From contig NZ_JALKAC010000001.1 in assembly GCF_024171645.1 (NCBI RefSeq), forward strand, positions 248,001-312,000: 64,000 bases of DNA, read 5' to 3'. The stretch comes from Flavobacterium sp. HSC-32F16. GTDB taxonomy: Bacteria; Bacteroidota; Bacteroidia; Flavobacteriales; Flavobacteriaceae. Positions within the stretch are counted from its first letter, which is position 1. Every line of letters starts with the position of its first letter. Position numbers and translations under genes: made by a program. This document shows, piece by piece, positions 9,384 through 19,084 of this stretch. The notes under the pieces are model-generated. The model did no database searches, was not told the origin of the DNA, and worked only from the letters and a program-made list of their open reading frames with translations.

Positions 9384-9434
9384 TGCTATTATGATTTTCA
9401 AAATCTAAATACTGCTAAGTCAGAAACAAATCTT

Positions 9435-9442
9435 TATCTTTG
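9435..9442 (+). promoter_or_regulatory. -7 box (TATCTTTG) for the four-helix sensor gene
   Basis: TATCTTTG fits TAnnTTTG and lies 29 bases before the ATG at 9472. Confidence 0.45.
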
Positions 9443-9471
9443 AGAAAAGCAATTTCTTAAACTAAAGCATT

Positions 9472-10101
9472 ATGAGAGACCATAAAAAATACAGCAATAA
9501 AACCAAAGCGGCTTTTGTATTGCTGATTGTAATGCTCATCATTTTATTAGGGAACTTTAATACACTCCAAAATTCTAAAAATGTAAATGAAAACATCAAT
9601 GCGATTTATAAAGACAGATTGGTTGTGGCGCATTATATTTTTCAATATTCCAAACAATTACATTTCATAAAAGCGGAAGCAGAAAAACTGGATTTAAGCG
9701 ATAATATCAAAAAAAATGAAATCATTCATACCCTTGATATTATTCATACTATTGATGATTTGTATGCCAAAACGGTTTTGACCAATAAAGAAAAACAATA
9801 CTTTGATGCTTTTCTAAGTTCCTGTAAAGAAATCAACAAACAGGTTGAAAACAAAAACTGGGATAAAATTGCCAGTTCAAGTACCGAAGCTTTAAAAACT
9901 TTAGAATCTTTATCTCAGATTCAGATTAAAGAAGGAAAAGCGAAACTCGCAGGTGCAAATGCTATGTACAGTAAAAACAATAGTTTAGGACAGCTTCAAA
10001 TTGCTTTATTAATAATTTTAGGCGGTATAACTTTTTATCTTTTAGTTGTAAAAAAAATCAAGAGAAAGATAAAAATTCCGGAACCGCCTAGTATGAATTA
10101 A
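9472..10101 (+). CDS. Stand-alone four-helix-bundle (MCP-type) sensory membrane protein
   Basis: 209 residues. A first membrane helix (about 15-30, AFVLLIVMLIILLGNF) is followed by ~140 residues of helical, charged sequence (NSKNVNENINAIYKDRL and on) and a second membrane helix near the C-terminus (IALLIILGGITFYLLVV). This is the layout of the 4HB_MCP_1 ligand-binding module, where two membrane helices bracket a periplasmic four-helix bundle. Only about 15 residues follow the second helix: no HAMP, kinase or chemotaxis signalling domain is encoded here. It either acts through a partner or modulates another sensor. No adjacent two-component gene is present. Confidence 0.6.
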   Translation: MRDHKKYSNKTKAAFVLLIVMLIILLGNFNTLQNSKNVNENINAIYKDRLVVAHYIFQYSKQLHFIKAEAEKLDLSDNIKKNEIIHTLDIIHTIDDLYAKTVLTNKEKQYFDAFLSSCKEINKQVENKNWDKIASSSTEALKTLESLSQIQIKEGKAKLAGANAMYSKNNSLGQLQIALLIILGGITFYLLVVKKIKRKIKIPEPPSMN

Positions 10102-10116
10102 TTTATGGCATAGAAT

Positions 10117-10530
10117 TTATCCTAATTTCCTGTCTTCTTCCTTTATTTGAAGGTCATTAATACTGGCAAATCTCTTTTGCATTAAACCGTTAGCATCAAA
10201 TTCCCAGTTCTCATTTCCGTAAGCCCTGAACCAGTTTCCGTTAATATCCTGATATTCATATTCAAATCTTACGGCAATTCTATTTTCAGTATGAGCCCAA
10301 TATTCTTTTTTTAATTTGTAATTTCTCTCTTTCTTCCATTTTTCGGTTAAAAAAAGAACAATCTCCTCACGTCCGTTTACGAACTTATCTCTGTTTCTCC
10401 ATTCGCTGTTTATTGTATATGCTTTTGAAACTCGTTCCGGATCCTGACTGTTCCAGGCATCTTCTGCCAATTGAATTTTTTCTATTGCCGTTTCTAAGGT
10501 AAAAGGCGGCAATGGTAATTTCTGTTCCAT
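10117..10530 (-). CDS. DUF1348 / NTF2-like (SnoaL-type) protein
   Basis: 137 residues covering a complete small alpha+beta cone fold: N-terminal helices ([16 protein letters not shown]), a WRNRDKF segment, and strands with [20 protein letters not shown] ending FASINDL. These match the DUF1348 family, a SnoaL/NTF2-like group of unknown reaction. It is translated from an ATG that overlaps the upstream TetR stop by one base (TAATG), so the two are translationally coupled. It is probably the gene controlled by that regulator. The substrate is unknown. Confidence 0.8.
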   Translation of the reverse strand: MEQKLPLPPFTLETAIEKIQLAEDAWNSQDPERVSKAYTINSEWRNRDKFVNGREEIVLFLTEKWKKERNYKLKKEYWAHTENRIAVRFEYEYQDINGNWFRAYGNENWEFDANGLMQKRFASINDLQIKEEDRKLG

Positions 10531-11057
10531 TATTTTAAAATTAAAGTTTGAAGTATTTTTTTTGATTGTTCTATTAACTCGTTTGATTTAAACAACTGAC
10601 TTTCGATTATACAGCTTTCAAATAATAAATACACATGATCTGAAACTTGTTCCTCTTTTAAAACAGCTCTAAAATAATTGCGTAAATCACTTTTATGACT
10701 TTGAATAACGCTGCGTATTTTACTATTATCAGGTGGAATCTCCGAAAGTATATTTAAGAAACTGCAGCCTCTAAAGTTTTCTTTTGCATTCATGAAAATC
10801 AAAAAATCAAAAGAGGATAAAACTTTAGAATTTGAATCTTCTGTATTTAAAGTAAATTGCTTCAATTCATCAAACCAAAAAGAATGACGCTGCTTCAAAA
10901 AAGCAACACACAAATCTTCTTTTGATTTAAAGTGCTGATAAAAACTGGCTTTGGCTACTTTCGCTTCCTCAATAATTTGATTAATTCCCGTAGCATTATA
11001 TCCTTGTTTATGAAATAAAGTAAAAGTCTTTTCTAAAATTCGTTCTTTAGGCAGCAT
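10530..11057 (-). CDS. TetR/AcrR family transcriptional regulator
   Basis: 175 residues from the chosen start ([10 protein letters not shown]). A longer frame begins at 11078, but the -7 box at 11076-11083 overlaps that ATG, so the shorter start is preferred. The helix-turn-helix covers about residues 3-50 ([35 protein letters not shown]). The remainder is the helical ligand-binding/dimer domain. It overlaps the DUF1348 gene by one base and is likely autoregulated through the palindrome at 11099-11124. TetR repressors lift when a small ligand binds; the ligand is not evident. Confidence 0.88.
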   Translation of the reverse strand: MLPKERILEKTFTLFHKQGYNATGINQIIEEAKVAKASFYQHFKSKEDLCVAFLKQRHSFWFDELKQFTLNTEDSNSKVLSSFDFLIFMNAKENFRGCSFLNILSEIPPDNSKIRSVIQSHKSDLRNYFRAVLKEEQVSDHVYLLFESCIIESQLFKSNELIEQSKKILQTLILK

Positions 11058-11075
11058 TTTCAATAAATTAGAATA

Positions 11076-11083
11076 CAAATATA
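11076..11083 (-). promoter_or_regulatory. -7 box of the tetR-DUF1348 promoter
   Basis: Plus-strand CAAATATA is TATATTTG on the minus strand, a match to TAnnTTTG. The regulator start at 11057 follows at a normal distance, and the operator at 11099-11124 covers the -33 region. Confidence 0.55.
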
Positions 11084-11098
11084 ATAGTTTTTCAAAAC

Positions 11099-11124
11099 AA
11101 ATAGACAGACTTGTCTGTTTATTT
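11099..11124. promoter_or_regulatory. Palindromic TetR operator
   Basis: A 12-base arm AAATAGACAGAC at 11099-11110 and its mirror GTCTGTTTATTT at 11113-11124 are separated by TT. There is one mismatch; the core ACAGAC/GTCTGT is perfect. The site lies over the -33 region of the minus-strand regulator promoter, which fits autorepression. Confidence 0.75.
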
Positions 11125-11130
11125 TAAAAA

Positions 11131-11156
11131 ATAAAAAAGACGCATCAAAATGCGTC
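11131..11156 (-). terminator. Terminator downstream of DUF779/aldehyde dehydrogenase unit
   Basis: GACGCAT at 11139-11145 pairs with ATGCGTC at 11150-11156 (4-base loop). The A-rich stretch at 11131-11138 is a T run on the minus strand, placing this as the terminator for the gene ending at 11199. Confidence 0.75.
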
Positions 11157-11198
11157 TCTACAGAAAAAAACCTCTGAACCTTTGAACCTCTCTCCCTT

Positions 11199-11573
11199 TC
11201 AATCAAAAACCTTTACAGGTTCTAAATCCTTCTCTTCTTCATTTGTAAAAATTCTATATTCAATTTGAAAAGTCTTTTTTAAAGGTGTTTCCAAAGAAAA
11301 ACCTCCTACACCAAAAGCATCAATTACTTTAAGAGTAAAATGTGCATGTTTCCAATATTCGAATAAATCTTTATCGACCCAAAATTCAGTATCTTCAATA
11401 ACACCAATACATACATCACCCATTCGCTGGTAATATCCTCCTTTTTCAAAACATTGCGGCTGAGTTCCTTCACAACATCCGCCTGCCTGGTAAAACATCA
11501 AATCACCATGTTTTTCTTTTAGAATTTGTATTAATTCTATAGCTTCTTTTGTTGCATCTAACCTTTTTATCAT
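11199..11573 (-). CDS. DUF779 family protein
   Basis: 124 residues with the family signature QAGGCCEGTQPQCFEKGGYY, containing a CC pair and a further Cys that could bind metal, and FWVDKDLFEYWKHAHFTLKVI. DUF779 genes are usually found beside aldehyde or acetaldehyde dehydrogenases, and here the dehydrogenase is immediately upstream on the same strand (69 bases), so they form one unit. The biochemical role is unknown. Confidence 0.88.
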   Translation of the reverse strand: MIKRLDATKEAIELIQILKEKHGDLMFYQAGGCCEGTQPQCFEKGGYYQRMGDVCIGVIEDTEFWVDKDLFEYWKHAHFTLKVIDAFGVGGFSLETPLKKTFQIEYRIFTNEEEKDLEPVKVFD

Positions 11574-11642
11574 AACCTTTTTTGATTAAATTAAAAAAAG
11601 GCAAGTCCGAAAACTTACCTTTTAAACCAATATAATAACTAT

Positions 11643-13148
11643 TTAAAAGAACCCTAATTTCTTTTTATCATAAGAAATCAGCATGTTTTTGGTCTGACGA
11701 TATTGACTCAACATCATTTTATGATTTTCACGACCAATTCCGGATTGTTTATATCCTCCAAACGGTGCGCCCGCAGGATAAGAATGGTATTGGTTTATCC
11801 AGACACGGCCGGATTGAATCGCTCTTGGAACCTGATAAATTTCGTGTGCATCACGTGTCCATACTCCTGCACCTAAACCGTACATAGTATCATTTGCGAT
11901 TTCGATTGCTTCTTCGGTAGTTTTAAAAGTGGTTACTGCCAAAACAGGTCCAAAAATTTCTTCCTGGAAGATTCTCATTTTATTGTGTCCTTTAAACAAA
12001 GTAGGTTTGATATAATAACCGCCTTCAAGATCACCTCCTAAATGGTTAACATCTCCTCCAGTCAGTAATTCTGCTCCTTCTTCTTTTCCTAATTTAATAT
12101 ATGACAGGATTTTTTCTTTTTGAACTAATGAAGTCTGGGCCCCAATCATAGTTGATTTGTCTAACGGATTTCCTGCAATAATGGCTTCTGTTCTTTCGAT
12201 CACTTTAGTAATAAACTTGTCATAAATATCTTGATGAATCAATAATCTTGACGGACAAGTACAAATTTCTCCTTGATTTAAAGCAAACAATACAGCGCCT
12301 TCAATGGCTTTATCGAAGAAATCGTCATCATGATCTGCGACAGACGGGAAGAAAATATTTGGTGATTTTCCGCCTAATTCTAAAGTTACCGGAATAATAT
12401 TTTCAGTCGCATACTGCATTACCAAACGTCCTGTAGTAGTAGAACCTGTAAATGCGGCTTTAGCGACTTTCTTGTTTGTAACCAACGAACGCCCAAGCTC
12501 TGCACCAAAGCCGTTTACAATATTTAAAACTCCCGGAGGAAGAATATCTCCTATTAATTCCATTAAAACCATTATAGAAATTGGTGTACTTTCTGCTGGT
12601 TTTAAAACAATAGTATTTCCTGCTGCAAGAGCCGGAGCAATTTTCCAGACAGCCATTAAAATTGGGAAATTCCACGGAATAATCTGTGCTACAACACCTA
12701 ATGGTTCGCTTAAAGCAATTGAAACGGTCTGCGAATCGAGCTCTGCAATTGAACTTTCTTCGGCACGGATTACACCGGCAAAATATCTGAAGTGATCAAT
12801 TGCCAGCGGAATATCGGCTGCAAGGGTTTCACGAATTGGTTTTCCGTTATCGATCGTTTCAACCGCTGCGATATACTCTAAATTGTCTTCGATTTTTTGT
12901 GCAATCTTATTCAATAAAATACTTCGCCCTGTTACTGAAGTTTTTCCCCAAGTTTTAAACGCTTCGTACGCGGCATCTACAGCTTTTTCAAGATCTTCTT
13001 TACCAGAATGTGCTGCTTTTGTAAAAACTTTTCCATCTATAGGAGAAACTACATCAAAATACTCGCCTGTAACGGGTGCTGTAAATTTTCCATTGATGTA
13101 ATTGTCGTATTTTGCCTTAAATTCAGGTCTTTGTGTGGTTGTGCTCAT
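11643..13148 (-). CDS. NAD(P)-dependent aldehyde dehydrogenase (acetaldehyde dehydrogenase type)
   Basis: 501 residues from the chosen start ([10 protein letters not shown]). A longer frame to 13217 exists, but a -7 box (CAAATTTA on plus, 13172-13179) lies between the two starts and the family length is ~500-506. Motifs: [20 protein letters not shown] (cofactor region), [16 protein letters not shown] with general base E257, and GEICTCPSR with catalytic C296. The CTCPSR variant is typical of the ExaC/AldB-like acetaldehyde dehydrogenases. Oxidises aldehydes to acids in the cytoplasm; pairs with DUF779. Confidence 0.92.
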   Translation of the reverse strand: MSTTTQRPEFKAKYDNYINGKFTAPVTGEYFDVVSPIDGKVFTKAAHSGKEDLEKAVDAAYEAFKTWGKTSVTGRSILLNKIAQKIEDNLEYIAAVETIDNGKPIRETLAADIPLAIDHFRYFAGVIRAEESSIAELDSQTVSIALSEPLGVVAQIIPWNFPILMAVWKIAPALAAGNTIVLKPAESTPISIMVLMELIGDILPPGVLNIVNGFGAELGRSLVTNKKVAKAAFTGSTTTGRLVMQYATENIIPVTLELGGKSPNIFFPSVADHDDDFFDKAIEGAVLFALNQGEICTCPSRLLIHQDIYDKFITKVIERTEAIIAGNPLDKSTMIGAQTSLVQKEKILSYIKLGKEEGAELLTGGDVNHLGGDLEGGYYIKPTLFKGHNKMRIFQEEIFGPVLAVTTFKTTEEAIEIANDTMYGLGAGVWTRDAHEIYQVPRAIQSGRVWINQYHSYPAGAPFGGYKQSGIGRENHKMMLSQYRQTKNMLISYDKKKLGFF

Positions 13149-13385
13149 AATTAGTAATTTTGGATTTATTTCAAATTTACCTTCATAATCTGAAAGAGAA
13201 TAGCACTTTTCGTTCATCTAATAGCACAAATATTACACTTTTGGTTTTATAAGTTTCTTTTAATATTTTTTTATTAAAATTTTAATACAAAAAATACAAA
13301 ATACTTATTCCTGTAAGCTTTTTCATAAATTAAATACAGTGAGAAAAAACCAAATAATTTCTTTCTTACTACAATTCGCAATTCT

Positions 13386-13393
13386 TATATTTG
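13386..13393 (+). promoter_or_regulatory. -7 box (TATATTTG) for pheT
   Basis: TATATTTG matches TAnnTTTG 28 bases before the start at 13421. An upstream in-frame ATG at 13391 overlaps this box and would lie inside the promoter, supporting the later start. Confidence 0.5.
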
Positions 13394-13420
13394 TATCCAC
13401 ATAAAAAGAATAAAACTAAC

Positions 13421-15841
13421 ATGAAAATATCTTACAACTGGTTAAAACAGTTTATTAAAACTGATTGGACATCTGAACAAACTTCTGAACTATTGACAGA
13501 TTTAGGTCTTGAAGTTGAAGTTGTCGAGAAATACCAGTCTATTAAAGGCGGATTAGAAGGGGTTGTTGTAGGACATGTACTTACTTGTGAAAAACACCCT
13601 GATGCTGACAGATTAAAAGTTACTACTGTAAATATTGGTCTAGAAGCACCTGTACAAATTGTATGCGGTGCTGCAAATGTTGCCGCCGGGCAAAAAGTAC
13701 CGGTTGCTACTATTGGAACTATTTTATATGATCAGGAAGGCGCTGAGTTTACTATTAAAAAAGGTAAAATCCGCGGACAGGACAGTCACGGAATGATTTG
13801 TGCCGAGGATGAATTAGGTCTTGGAACAAGCCATGACGGAATTATGGTTTTGGATGAAAACCTGGTTCCGGGTACTCCTGCCTCTGAAGTTTTCCAGATT
13901 GTAAATGATGAGGTTTTCGAAATTGGATTAACACCTAACCGTGCCGATGCAATGAGTCATTTTGGAACTGCTCGTGATTTAAGAGCGGGAATGCTTCAAC
14001 GCGGTGTTAATATTGAATTGATCACACCGTCTGTAAGTAATTTTAGAGTAGATATGCGTACGCTTAAAATTGATGTTAATGTTGAAGAACCAACTTTGGC
14101 ACCAAGATACTGCGGTGTAACCATCTCAGGAATTACAGTTCAGGAATCTCCAAACTGGTTACAAGATCGTTTAAAAGCGATTGGTTTAACGCCAAAAAAT
14201 AATATCGTTGACGTTACTAATTATGTATTACATGAATTAGGACAGCCGCTTCATGCTTTTGATGCTGCAAAAATCAATGGTAAAGTAATCGTTAAAACAT
14301 TACCAGCAGGAACTAAGTTTACAACATTAGATGATGTTGAAAGAACGTTACATGCAGAAGATTTAATGATCTGCGACGAAAAAGGACCGCTTTGTATTGC
14401 AGGTGTTTTTGGAGGAAAAAAATCAGGAGTTTCTGAAGGAACAACAACTATTTTCTTAGAAAGTGCTTATTTTGATGCTGTAAGTGTTCGTAAAACAGCC
14501 AAAAGACATCAATTGAATACGGATGCATCTTTTAGATTTGAAAGAGGAATTGACCCAACCATTACTGAATATGCTTTAAAACGTGCTGCACTTTTGATTC
14601 AGGAAGTTGCGGGCGGAAAAATCACTTCTGATGTTGTAGAAGTATACCCTAAAAAAGTAGAAGATTTTTCGGTTTTATTGAATTTCAGCCACGTTTCTAA
14701 AATCATCGGACAGGAAATTCCAAAAGATACAATCAAAAAAATATTAGTTTCTTTAGACATTAAGGTAAACAGTGTTTCTGATACCGGTTTAGGATTAACA
14801 ATTCCTGCATACCGTGTTGACGTACAGCGAGAAATTGACGTTATAGAGGAAATCCTAAGAGTTTATGGTTACAACAATATTGAGTTTTCTAAAAAATTCA
14901 ATGCAACGGTGGCCAACTCTCCAAGAACAGAAGATTATAAAGTACAAAATGTTATCGCTTCTCAATTAAACTCACAAGGTTTTCATGAAATGATGGCAAA
15001 CTCTTTAACAACAGCTGCGTATGCTAAATTATCTACTGCTTTAAAAGAAGAACACAACGTTACGATGTTAAATCCTTTAAGCAGTGATTTATCTACAATG
15101 CGTCAGTCTTTATTGTTTTCTGCCTTAGAAGCAATTTCATATAATATAAACAGAAGAAATTCAGATTTAAAATTATTTGAATTCGGAAAATCATATCATA
15201 AATACCTTAACGGATACGAAGAGCACAAACATTTGACTTTATCTATTTCAGGAAACCGAAATAAAGAAAGCTGGACATCGCCGCAAAAAGGAACCGATTT
15301 CTTTTTACTAAAAGGATATGTAAAAGGTGTTTTAGCACGTTTGGGAATTGAAAAGATTTCGAATACTCCGGTTCAATCTGATATTTTCTCAGAAGGAACT
15401 TCTATTTGCTATAACAATGATACATTGGTTGAAATGGGAGTGGTTAAAAAATCAATCTTAAAGCATTTCGGAATTAAACAGGATGTTTATTATGCTGATT
15501 TTAACTGGGATTTGGTTCTTAAAATCATTACCGGAAAAATTAAATACACTGAGATTCCTAAATATCCTGAAGTCCGCAGAGATTTAGCTTTATTAATCGA
15601 CGATAAGATAACTTACGAAAGTATCTTTAATTTGGCGAGACAAACTGAAAAAGCACTTTTAAAAGACATTAATTTATTTGATGTTTATCAGGGAAGTAAA
15701 CTTCCTGAAGGCAAGAAATCGTATGCTTTGAGTTTCACGATTCAGGATAATACAAAAACACTTACGGATGCTCAAATCGATAAAATCATGTCGAAATTAC
15801 AGCAGACTTTTGAAACTGAATTAGGCGCAAGCTTAAGATAA
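13421..15841 (+). CDS. pheT: Phenylalanine--tRNA ligase beta subunit
   Basis: 806 residues, start MKISYNWLKQF, the standard PheT N-terminus. Domains in order: N-terminal segment, tRNA-binding OB fold (about 40-155, GVVVGHVLTCEKHPDADRLK), the B3/B4 editing domain (about 215-390, LGQPLHAFDAAKI), the B5 domain (about 410-480), the catalytic-like core (NSLTTAAYAKL, LFEFGKSYH), and the C-terminal anticodon-binding FDX-ACB domain (YPEVRRDLALLIDD to the end). Forms the alpha2-beta2 enzyme with PheS, which is not in this window; unlinked pheS/pheT is common in Bacteroidota. Length is normal. Confidence 0.97.
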   Translation: MKISYNWLKQFIKTDWTSEQTSELLTDLGLEVEVVEKYQSIKGGLEGVVVGHVLTCEKHPDADRLKVTTVNIGLEAPVQIVCGAANVAAGQKVPVATIGTILYDQEGAEFTIKKGKIRGQDSHGMICAEDELGLGTSHDGIMVLDENLVPGTPASEVFQIVNDEVFEIGLTPNRADAMSHFGTARDLRAGMLQRGVNIELITPSVSNFRVDMRTLKIDVNVEEPTLAPRYCGVTISGITVQESPNWLQDRLKAIGLTPKNNIVDVTNYVLHELGQPLHAFDAAKINGKVIVKTLPAGTKFTTLDDVERTLHAEDLMICDEKGPLCIAGVFGGKKSGVSEGTTTIFLESAYFDAVSVRKTAKRHQLNTDASFRFERGIDPTITEYALKRAALLIQEVAGGKITSDVVEVYPKKVEDFSVLLNFSHVSKIIGQEIPKDTIKKILVSLDIKVNSVSDTGLGLTIPAYRVDVQREIDVIEEILRVYGYNNIEFSKKFNATVANSPRTEDYKVQNVIASQLNSQGFHEMMANSLTTAAYAKLSTALKEEHNVTMLNPLSSDLSTMRQSLLFSALEAISYNINRRNSDLKLFEFGKSYHKYLNGYEEHKHLTLSISGNRNKESWTSPQKGTDFFLLKGYVKGVLARLGIEKISNTPVQSDIFSEGTSICYNNDTLVEMGVVKKSILKHFGIKQDVYYADFNWDLVLKIITGKIKYTEIPKYPEVRRDLALLIDDKITYESIFNLARQTEKALLKDINLFDVYQGSKLPEGKKSYALSFTIQDNTKTLTDAQIDKIMSKLQQTFETELGASLR

Positions 15842-15862
15842 TAGTTTTATCTATAGATATTC

Positions 15863-15904
15863 AAACCCGACAGGTTTTAAAACCTGTCGGGTTTTGTTTT
15901 TTTT
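15863..15904 (+). terminator. Strong terminator after pheT
   Basis: A perfect 16-base inverted repeat, 15863-15878 (AAACCCGACAGGTTTT) and 15879-15894, with T-rich sequence after it. The arm also occurs in degenerate form at 43092-43124, so it is a dispersed hairpin of this genome. Confidence 0.88.
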
Positions 15905-15949
15905 GTTTCAGGTTTCAGACTTCGGGTTCTTGACTTTTTAACATAGTTT

Positions 15950-15980
15950 CACCGCAAAGTTCGCTAAGATTTACGCAAAG
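15950..15980. repeat. Dispersed-type intergenic repeat (caccgcaaagttcgctaag)
   Basis: The segment caccgcaaagttcgctaag followed by atttacgcaaag contains the CGCAAAG word twice and resembles a short intergenic repeat I have seen in flavobacterial genomes. Only this copy is in the window, so the call rests on recall. Confidence 0.3.
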
Positions 15981-16072
15981 AGTTTTAAAGCTTAAAACAA
16001 CTTAATTACTAATAGTTATCACAATTAACCATACCAACAAACTTGAAGTTTGAAAACTGAAACAAAAAAACT

Positions 16073-16897
16073 TCATTTAGAATATTTCAAATACGCACGC
16101 ATTAATTTTTCGTCGTATTTATTGGTTTTATAAGCCGGACCGTTGTATTTTAAAGCAAATGATGCCCAGTTTTTACTTCTTAGAATCCCTAACAGATTAT
16201 TTTTTTCTAAGAACATCCCAAAGGCTTTTAAATGTTCGCCTTCATTCTCGTTCATTTTAGCAACAAACTCGTCAATGCTCTCATAACCAATTGACACCGC
16301 ATTGAATCCCATTATTTGAAAAAGGCCCCATGAAGCCGAACAATATGCTGCGTCTCTAAAATTCTTATCTGCACCTAAACTTGCCGCTTTTTCTAAACGA
16401 TTATATTCTTCGGCTCCGCCCACATAATATCTTCTGTTATAGCTTTCGAACAAAATATTTCCATTTGAGCTATTAGCATAAATTCCCGGATCAATATTTC
16501 TTTTCTCGAGTTGTTTCCAAAAAATATGGCCTTCAAATAAAATCTTGGGTCTTCCATCAACCAAAAAACCTTTTCCGTTGCTTTCAACTTCGTTAACTGC
16601 TTTTACAACGGCGAGTTCCAGATTAAACTGATTGGAAAAATCAATAAGATTTTGCTCTGAAAGCAGTTTTGAATTAGAAGAAAATAAATTACCGTTCTTC
16701 GCTAAAAGTGCTGACCAGGTTTTTAATCCCACTACTCCATCTACAACCAAATTGTTGTTTAACTGAAAATCTTTAATCGCCGTATCAGTCGCTGTTCCAA
16801 AATAATCTGAAACCACAACATTGTAGTTTAATTTTGAAAGAAGTTCATTTAAATAATAAACCTCACTTGACTTTGTTCCTGATTTTATCGTTCTCAT
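16073..16897 (-). CDS. N-acetylmuramidase with N-terminal peptidoglycan-binding domain
   Basis: 274 residues, no signal peptide. Residues ~5-65 are a PG_binding_1 repeat (SEVYYLNELLSKLNYNVVV, FGTATDTAIKDFQ, VDGVVGLKTWSALL). Residues ~90-270 are an N-acetylmuramidase (DUF3380) domain: AVVKAVNEVESNGKGFL with the likely catalytic Glu, then GRPKILFEGHIFW, SASWGLFQIMGFN and FALKYNGPAY. This architecture is that of phage endolysins and some bacterial lysozyme-like effectors that cleave the MurNAc-GlcNAc bond. It overlaps the upstream 717-aa gene by four bases (ATGA), so it is co-translated with it. No holin or phage gene lies nearby. Without a leader the protein needs another way to reach peptidoglycan. 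Confidence 0.85.
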   Translation of the reverse strand: MRTIKSGTKSSEVYYLNELLSKLNYNVVVSDYFGTATDTAIKDFQLNNNLVVDGVVGLKTWSALLAKNGNLFSSNSKLLSEQNLIDFSNQFNLELAVVKAVNEVESNGKGFLVDGRPKILFEGHIFWKQLEKRNIDPGIYANSSNGNILFESYNRRYYVGGAEEYNRLEKAASLGADKNFRDAAYCSASWGLFQIMGFNAVSIGYESIDEFVAKMNENEGEHLKAFGMFLEKNNLLGILRSKNWASFALKYNGPAYKTNKYDEKLMRAYLKYSK

Positions 16898-19047
16898 GAC
16901 TTTTTGTTTATAGTAATTATTGATGCTTTCGAAAAATCGAAAACATCATTTTTGGTACCAATCAGATTGTCATTTTTATCAAAATAATTGACTTTATAAG
17001 AAATCAATGTCGAATTATTCTGTGTGTTTTTAATTATAAAGTTGAATAATATTGGGGTCGAAAATTCAGCTTTTAAGCGCTCCACGGTAAATTTACTTCC
17101 CGTTTCCTGAACCGTTAATTCAATCGTTATTTTAGTTGTTACCGTAGTCTGGCTTTTAATCTGCACTTGAACATACCTGTTATAACTAGTTGATTGTGAA
17201 ACAACCTGACTAAACTCAGAACTTATGTTTTCTATATTTTCAAAATCAAAAAATACATTTTTCAATTCACCTGAAGTGGACGGATTAAGAGCTGTAAAAT
17301 CTAAAAGCTTAATATCATTACTTATTAACTGTGGATAATTTTTAAAAAAAGTGCTGTTTAAATACGTTGCATTTTGGTTATAAACCAATAAAATAGAGTT
17401 GAGTTTACAATTCGAAATGGACTGATTATTAATTTGGATTTTTTTAGCTGCATTGTCAATCAAAACTTCGATAATTTCGCCAATTGTCTGTTCGATATTC
17501 AACTCAATAATACTGGTATCTTTTATTTCTTTATGTTTGAAATTGATGTTGGCGTATTGCGTTATCGTATTGTTTAAGGCATTAATCATAATACTCGCTT
17601 CCGATAAATTTTCTGTAGAAAGATTAAACAAAAAGTGTTTTCCGTCAATCGTAATATCTGACTGTTGAAGGAAATAATTACCACTTACTTCATATTCTGC
17701 CCCAATATCATTCGGAAACAAGAATTGAACCTTATCAAAATAATCCGTTGTGTCTCCTTCTATAAAATTATTTTGAAGCAGAGCAATTTTCAATTTAGCC
17801 AAATCAAAATCAGATAAACTTGGACCAATGGCAAACTGAAAACTAATTTTTGATATTTCTTCGGATGTTCCTGTACCTTCTTCATAAGCATGAAAAATCG
17901 TCGAAATACAAGGCTTCATCGTATTTAAATCCTTGGAAAGACTGTAAATCTTTGAAATCAATAGAAATGTATTAGGCTGTACCATTGATTTGTAAATCGA
18001 CAGTTTACTAAAATTAAACCCTGAAACAAATATTTGCTTAAACTGCGAAAAATCTTCGTTTAAATTAAAAGGAATAGTAGTGAATCCGCCGCCAATTGTT
18101 TTATATAAACTAACCACAGGGATTGTTCCAATAGGATAACTCAACGTTTTGTTGATTTTAAGCAGAAAAGTGCTTTTTACATATTCTTCCTGAACGTCTG
18201 CACGTATGTTATTATCTCTTTGAATTTCTGAGATTACCGTTTTTGGCGCAACTCTGCTTGCCATATCAGCTTTTACGAGCAATGGACTGTTTATAAGCAT
18301 TGCTTTTGGCTGAAGCGTGGTTTTTGTTGTCAAATCTTTTTTAGTGCTTATTTGGCTTCTTAAAACAGTTAGATCTCTCGCAAATAGAAAATTTCGTTTT
18401 ACTTTAGAATACCCTTTAAAATCAAAAAATAAATCAATATTACACTTTAAGTCATTAATATTGGATACTAGATTTATAAAAGCAATTTTAACGGCTTCAT
18501 CAATCAAATCAAATTGAATTTCCTGAGTTGTTGTATTTACAATTCCGTTTACTTTAACGAAATCACTTTTGACTTTTAAATTTAAAATGGCTTCTCTCAG
18601 GTTTAAATCAATACTTTTTTGATTGGCTTGCAGGGGTTTATTTTTGATACTGTATTTCAATGTTACTTTTCCTGAAAGACCACCTTTATTTCCTGACTTA
18701 TCCGGCACATTTTCATAATAAAAAACGGTTCCGTTATTGGGCTCGATTTCAATTTGGGGAAAAAATAAGGTAATATCATTTTTAAAATAATCCTTAAAGA
18801 AAGCATTCTCTGTAATAGCGCTATCCTCTTGTATTAAAGGAAAATAGCTTTCAAATATTGGAAACCCAATTATTATAGGTTTTATTTCAATCGAATGAAT
18901 TACAGGATGTTCAATAACTTTAAAGTCCGTTTCTTTTTTAAGGGTTGCAGCAGTGAAAGAAATGCTGGGTTTTGCAGGCTCAAGATTAAATCTGTTAATA
19001 GGAACTAATTTTGTTCCTTCGAGCTTGAATGTGTTTAAATCTGGCAT
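16894..19047 (-). CDS. Unknown 717-aa leaderless protein, muramidase cassette
   Basis: I do not recognise this family. 717 residues, no signal peptide and no membrane helix. The sequence is beta-rich, Asn/Ile/Lys-rich and has few charged clusters. The N-terminus (about 1-110) carries a Pro-rich stretch (LVPINRFNLEPAKPSISF) and a section VTLKYSIKNKPLQANQKSID; the centre has repeated long strands separated by short turns; the end (VTTKITIELTVQETGSKF, ISYKVNYFDKNDNLIGTKND) looks like an immunoglobulin-type or similar sandwich. It is encoded between a 671-aa unknown (80-base gap with a hairpin) and the muramidase (4-base overlap), so it probably works with the lytic enzyme, for example as carrier, baseplate-like or binding component. 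Function is inferred only from context. Confidence 0.6.
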   Translation of the reverse strand: MPDLNTFKLEGTKLVPINRFNLEPAKPSISFTAATLKKETDFKVIEHPVIHSIEIKPIIIGFPIFESYFPLIQEDSAITENAFFKDYFKNDITLFFPQIEIEPNNGTVFYYENVPDKSGNKGGLSGKVTLKYSIKNKPLQANQKSIDLNLREAILNLKVKSDFVKVNGIVNTTTQEIQFDLIDEAVKIAFINLVSNINDLKCNIDLFFDFKGYSKVKRNFLFARDLTVLRSQISTKKDLTTKTTLQPKAMLINSPLLVKADMASRVAPKTVISEIQRDNNIRADVQEEYVKSTFLLKINKTLSYPIGTIPVVSLYKTIGGGFTTIPFNLNEDFSQFKQIFVSGFNFSKLSIYKSMVQPNTFLLISKIYSLSKDLNTMKPCISTIFHAYEEGTGTSEEISKISFQFAIGPSLSDFDLAKLKIALLQNNFIEGDTTDYFDKVQFLFPNDIGAEYEVSGNYFLQQSDITIDGKHFLFNLSTENLSEASIMINALNNTITQYANINFKHKEIKDTSIIELNIEQTIGEIIEVLIDNAAKKIQINNQSISNCKLNSILLVYNQNATYLNSTFFKNYPQLISNDIKLLDFTALNPSTSGELKNVFFDFENIENISSEFSQVVSQSTSYNRYVQVQIKSQTTVTTKITIELTVQETGSKFTVERLKAEFSTPILFNFIIKNTQNNSTLISYKVNYFDKNDNLIGTKNDVFDFSKASIITINKKS

Positions 19048-19084
19048 GATGTTTTGGTTTAATGATTAGTGACTTTTAGAAAAC

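Noticed and set aside
10530..11078. Upstream TetR start at 11078
   Set aside because: The -7 box at 11076-11083 would overlap the start codon; 11057 is preferred.
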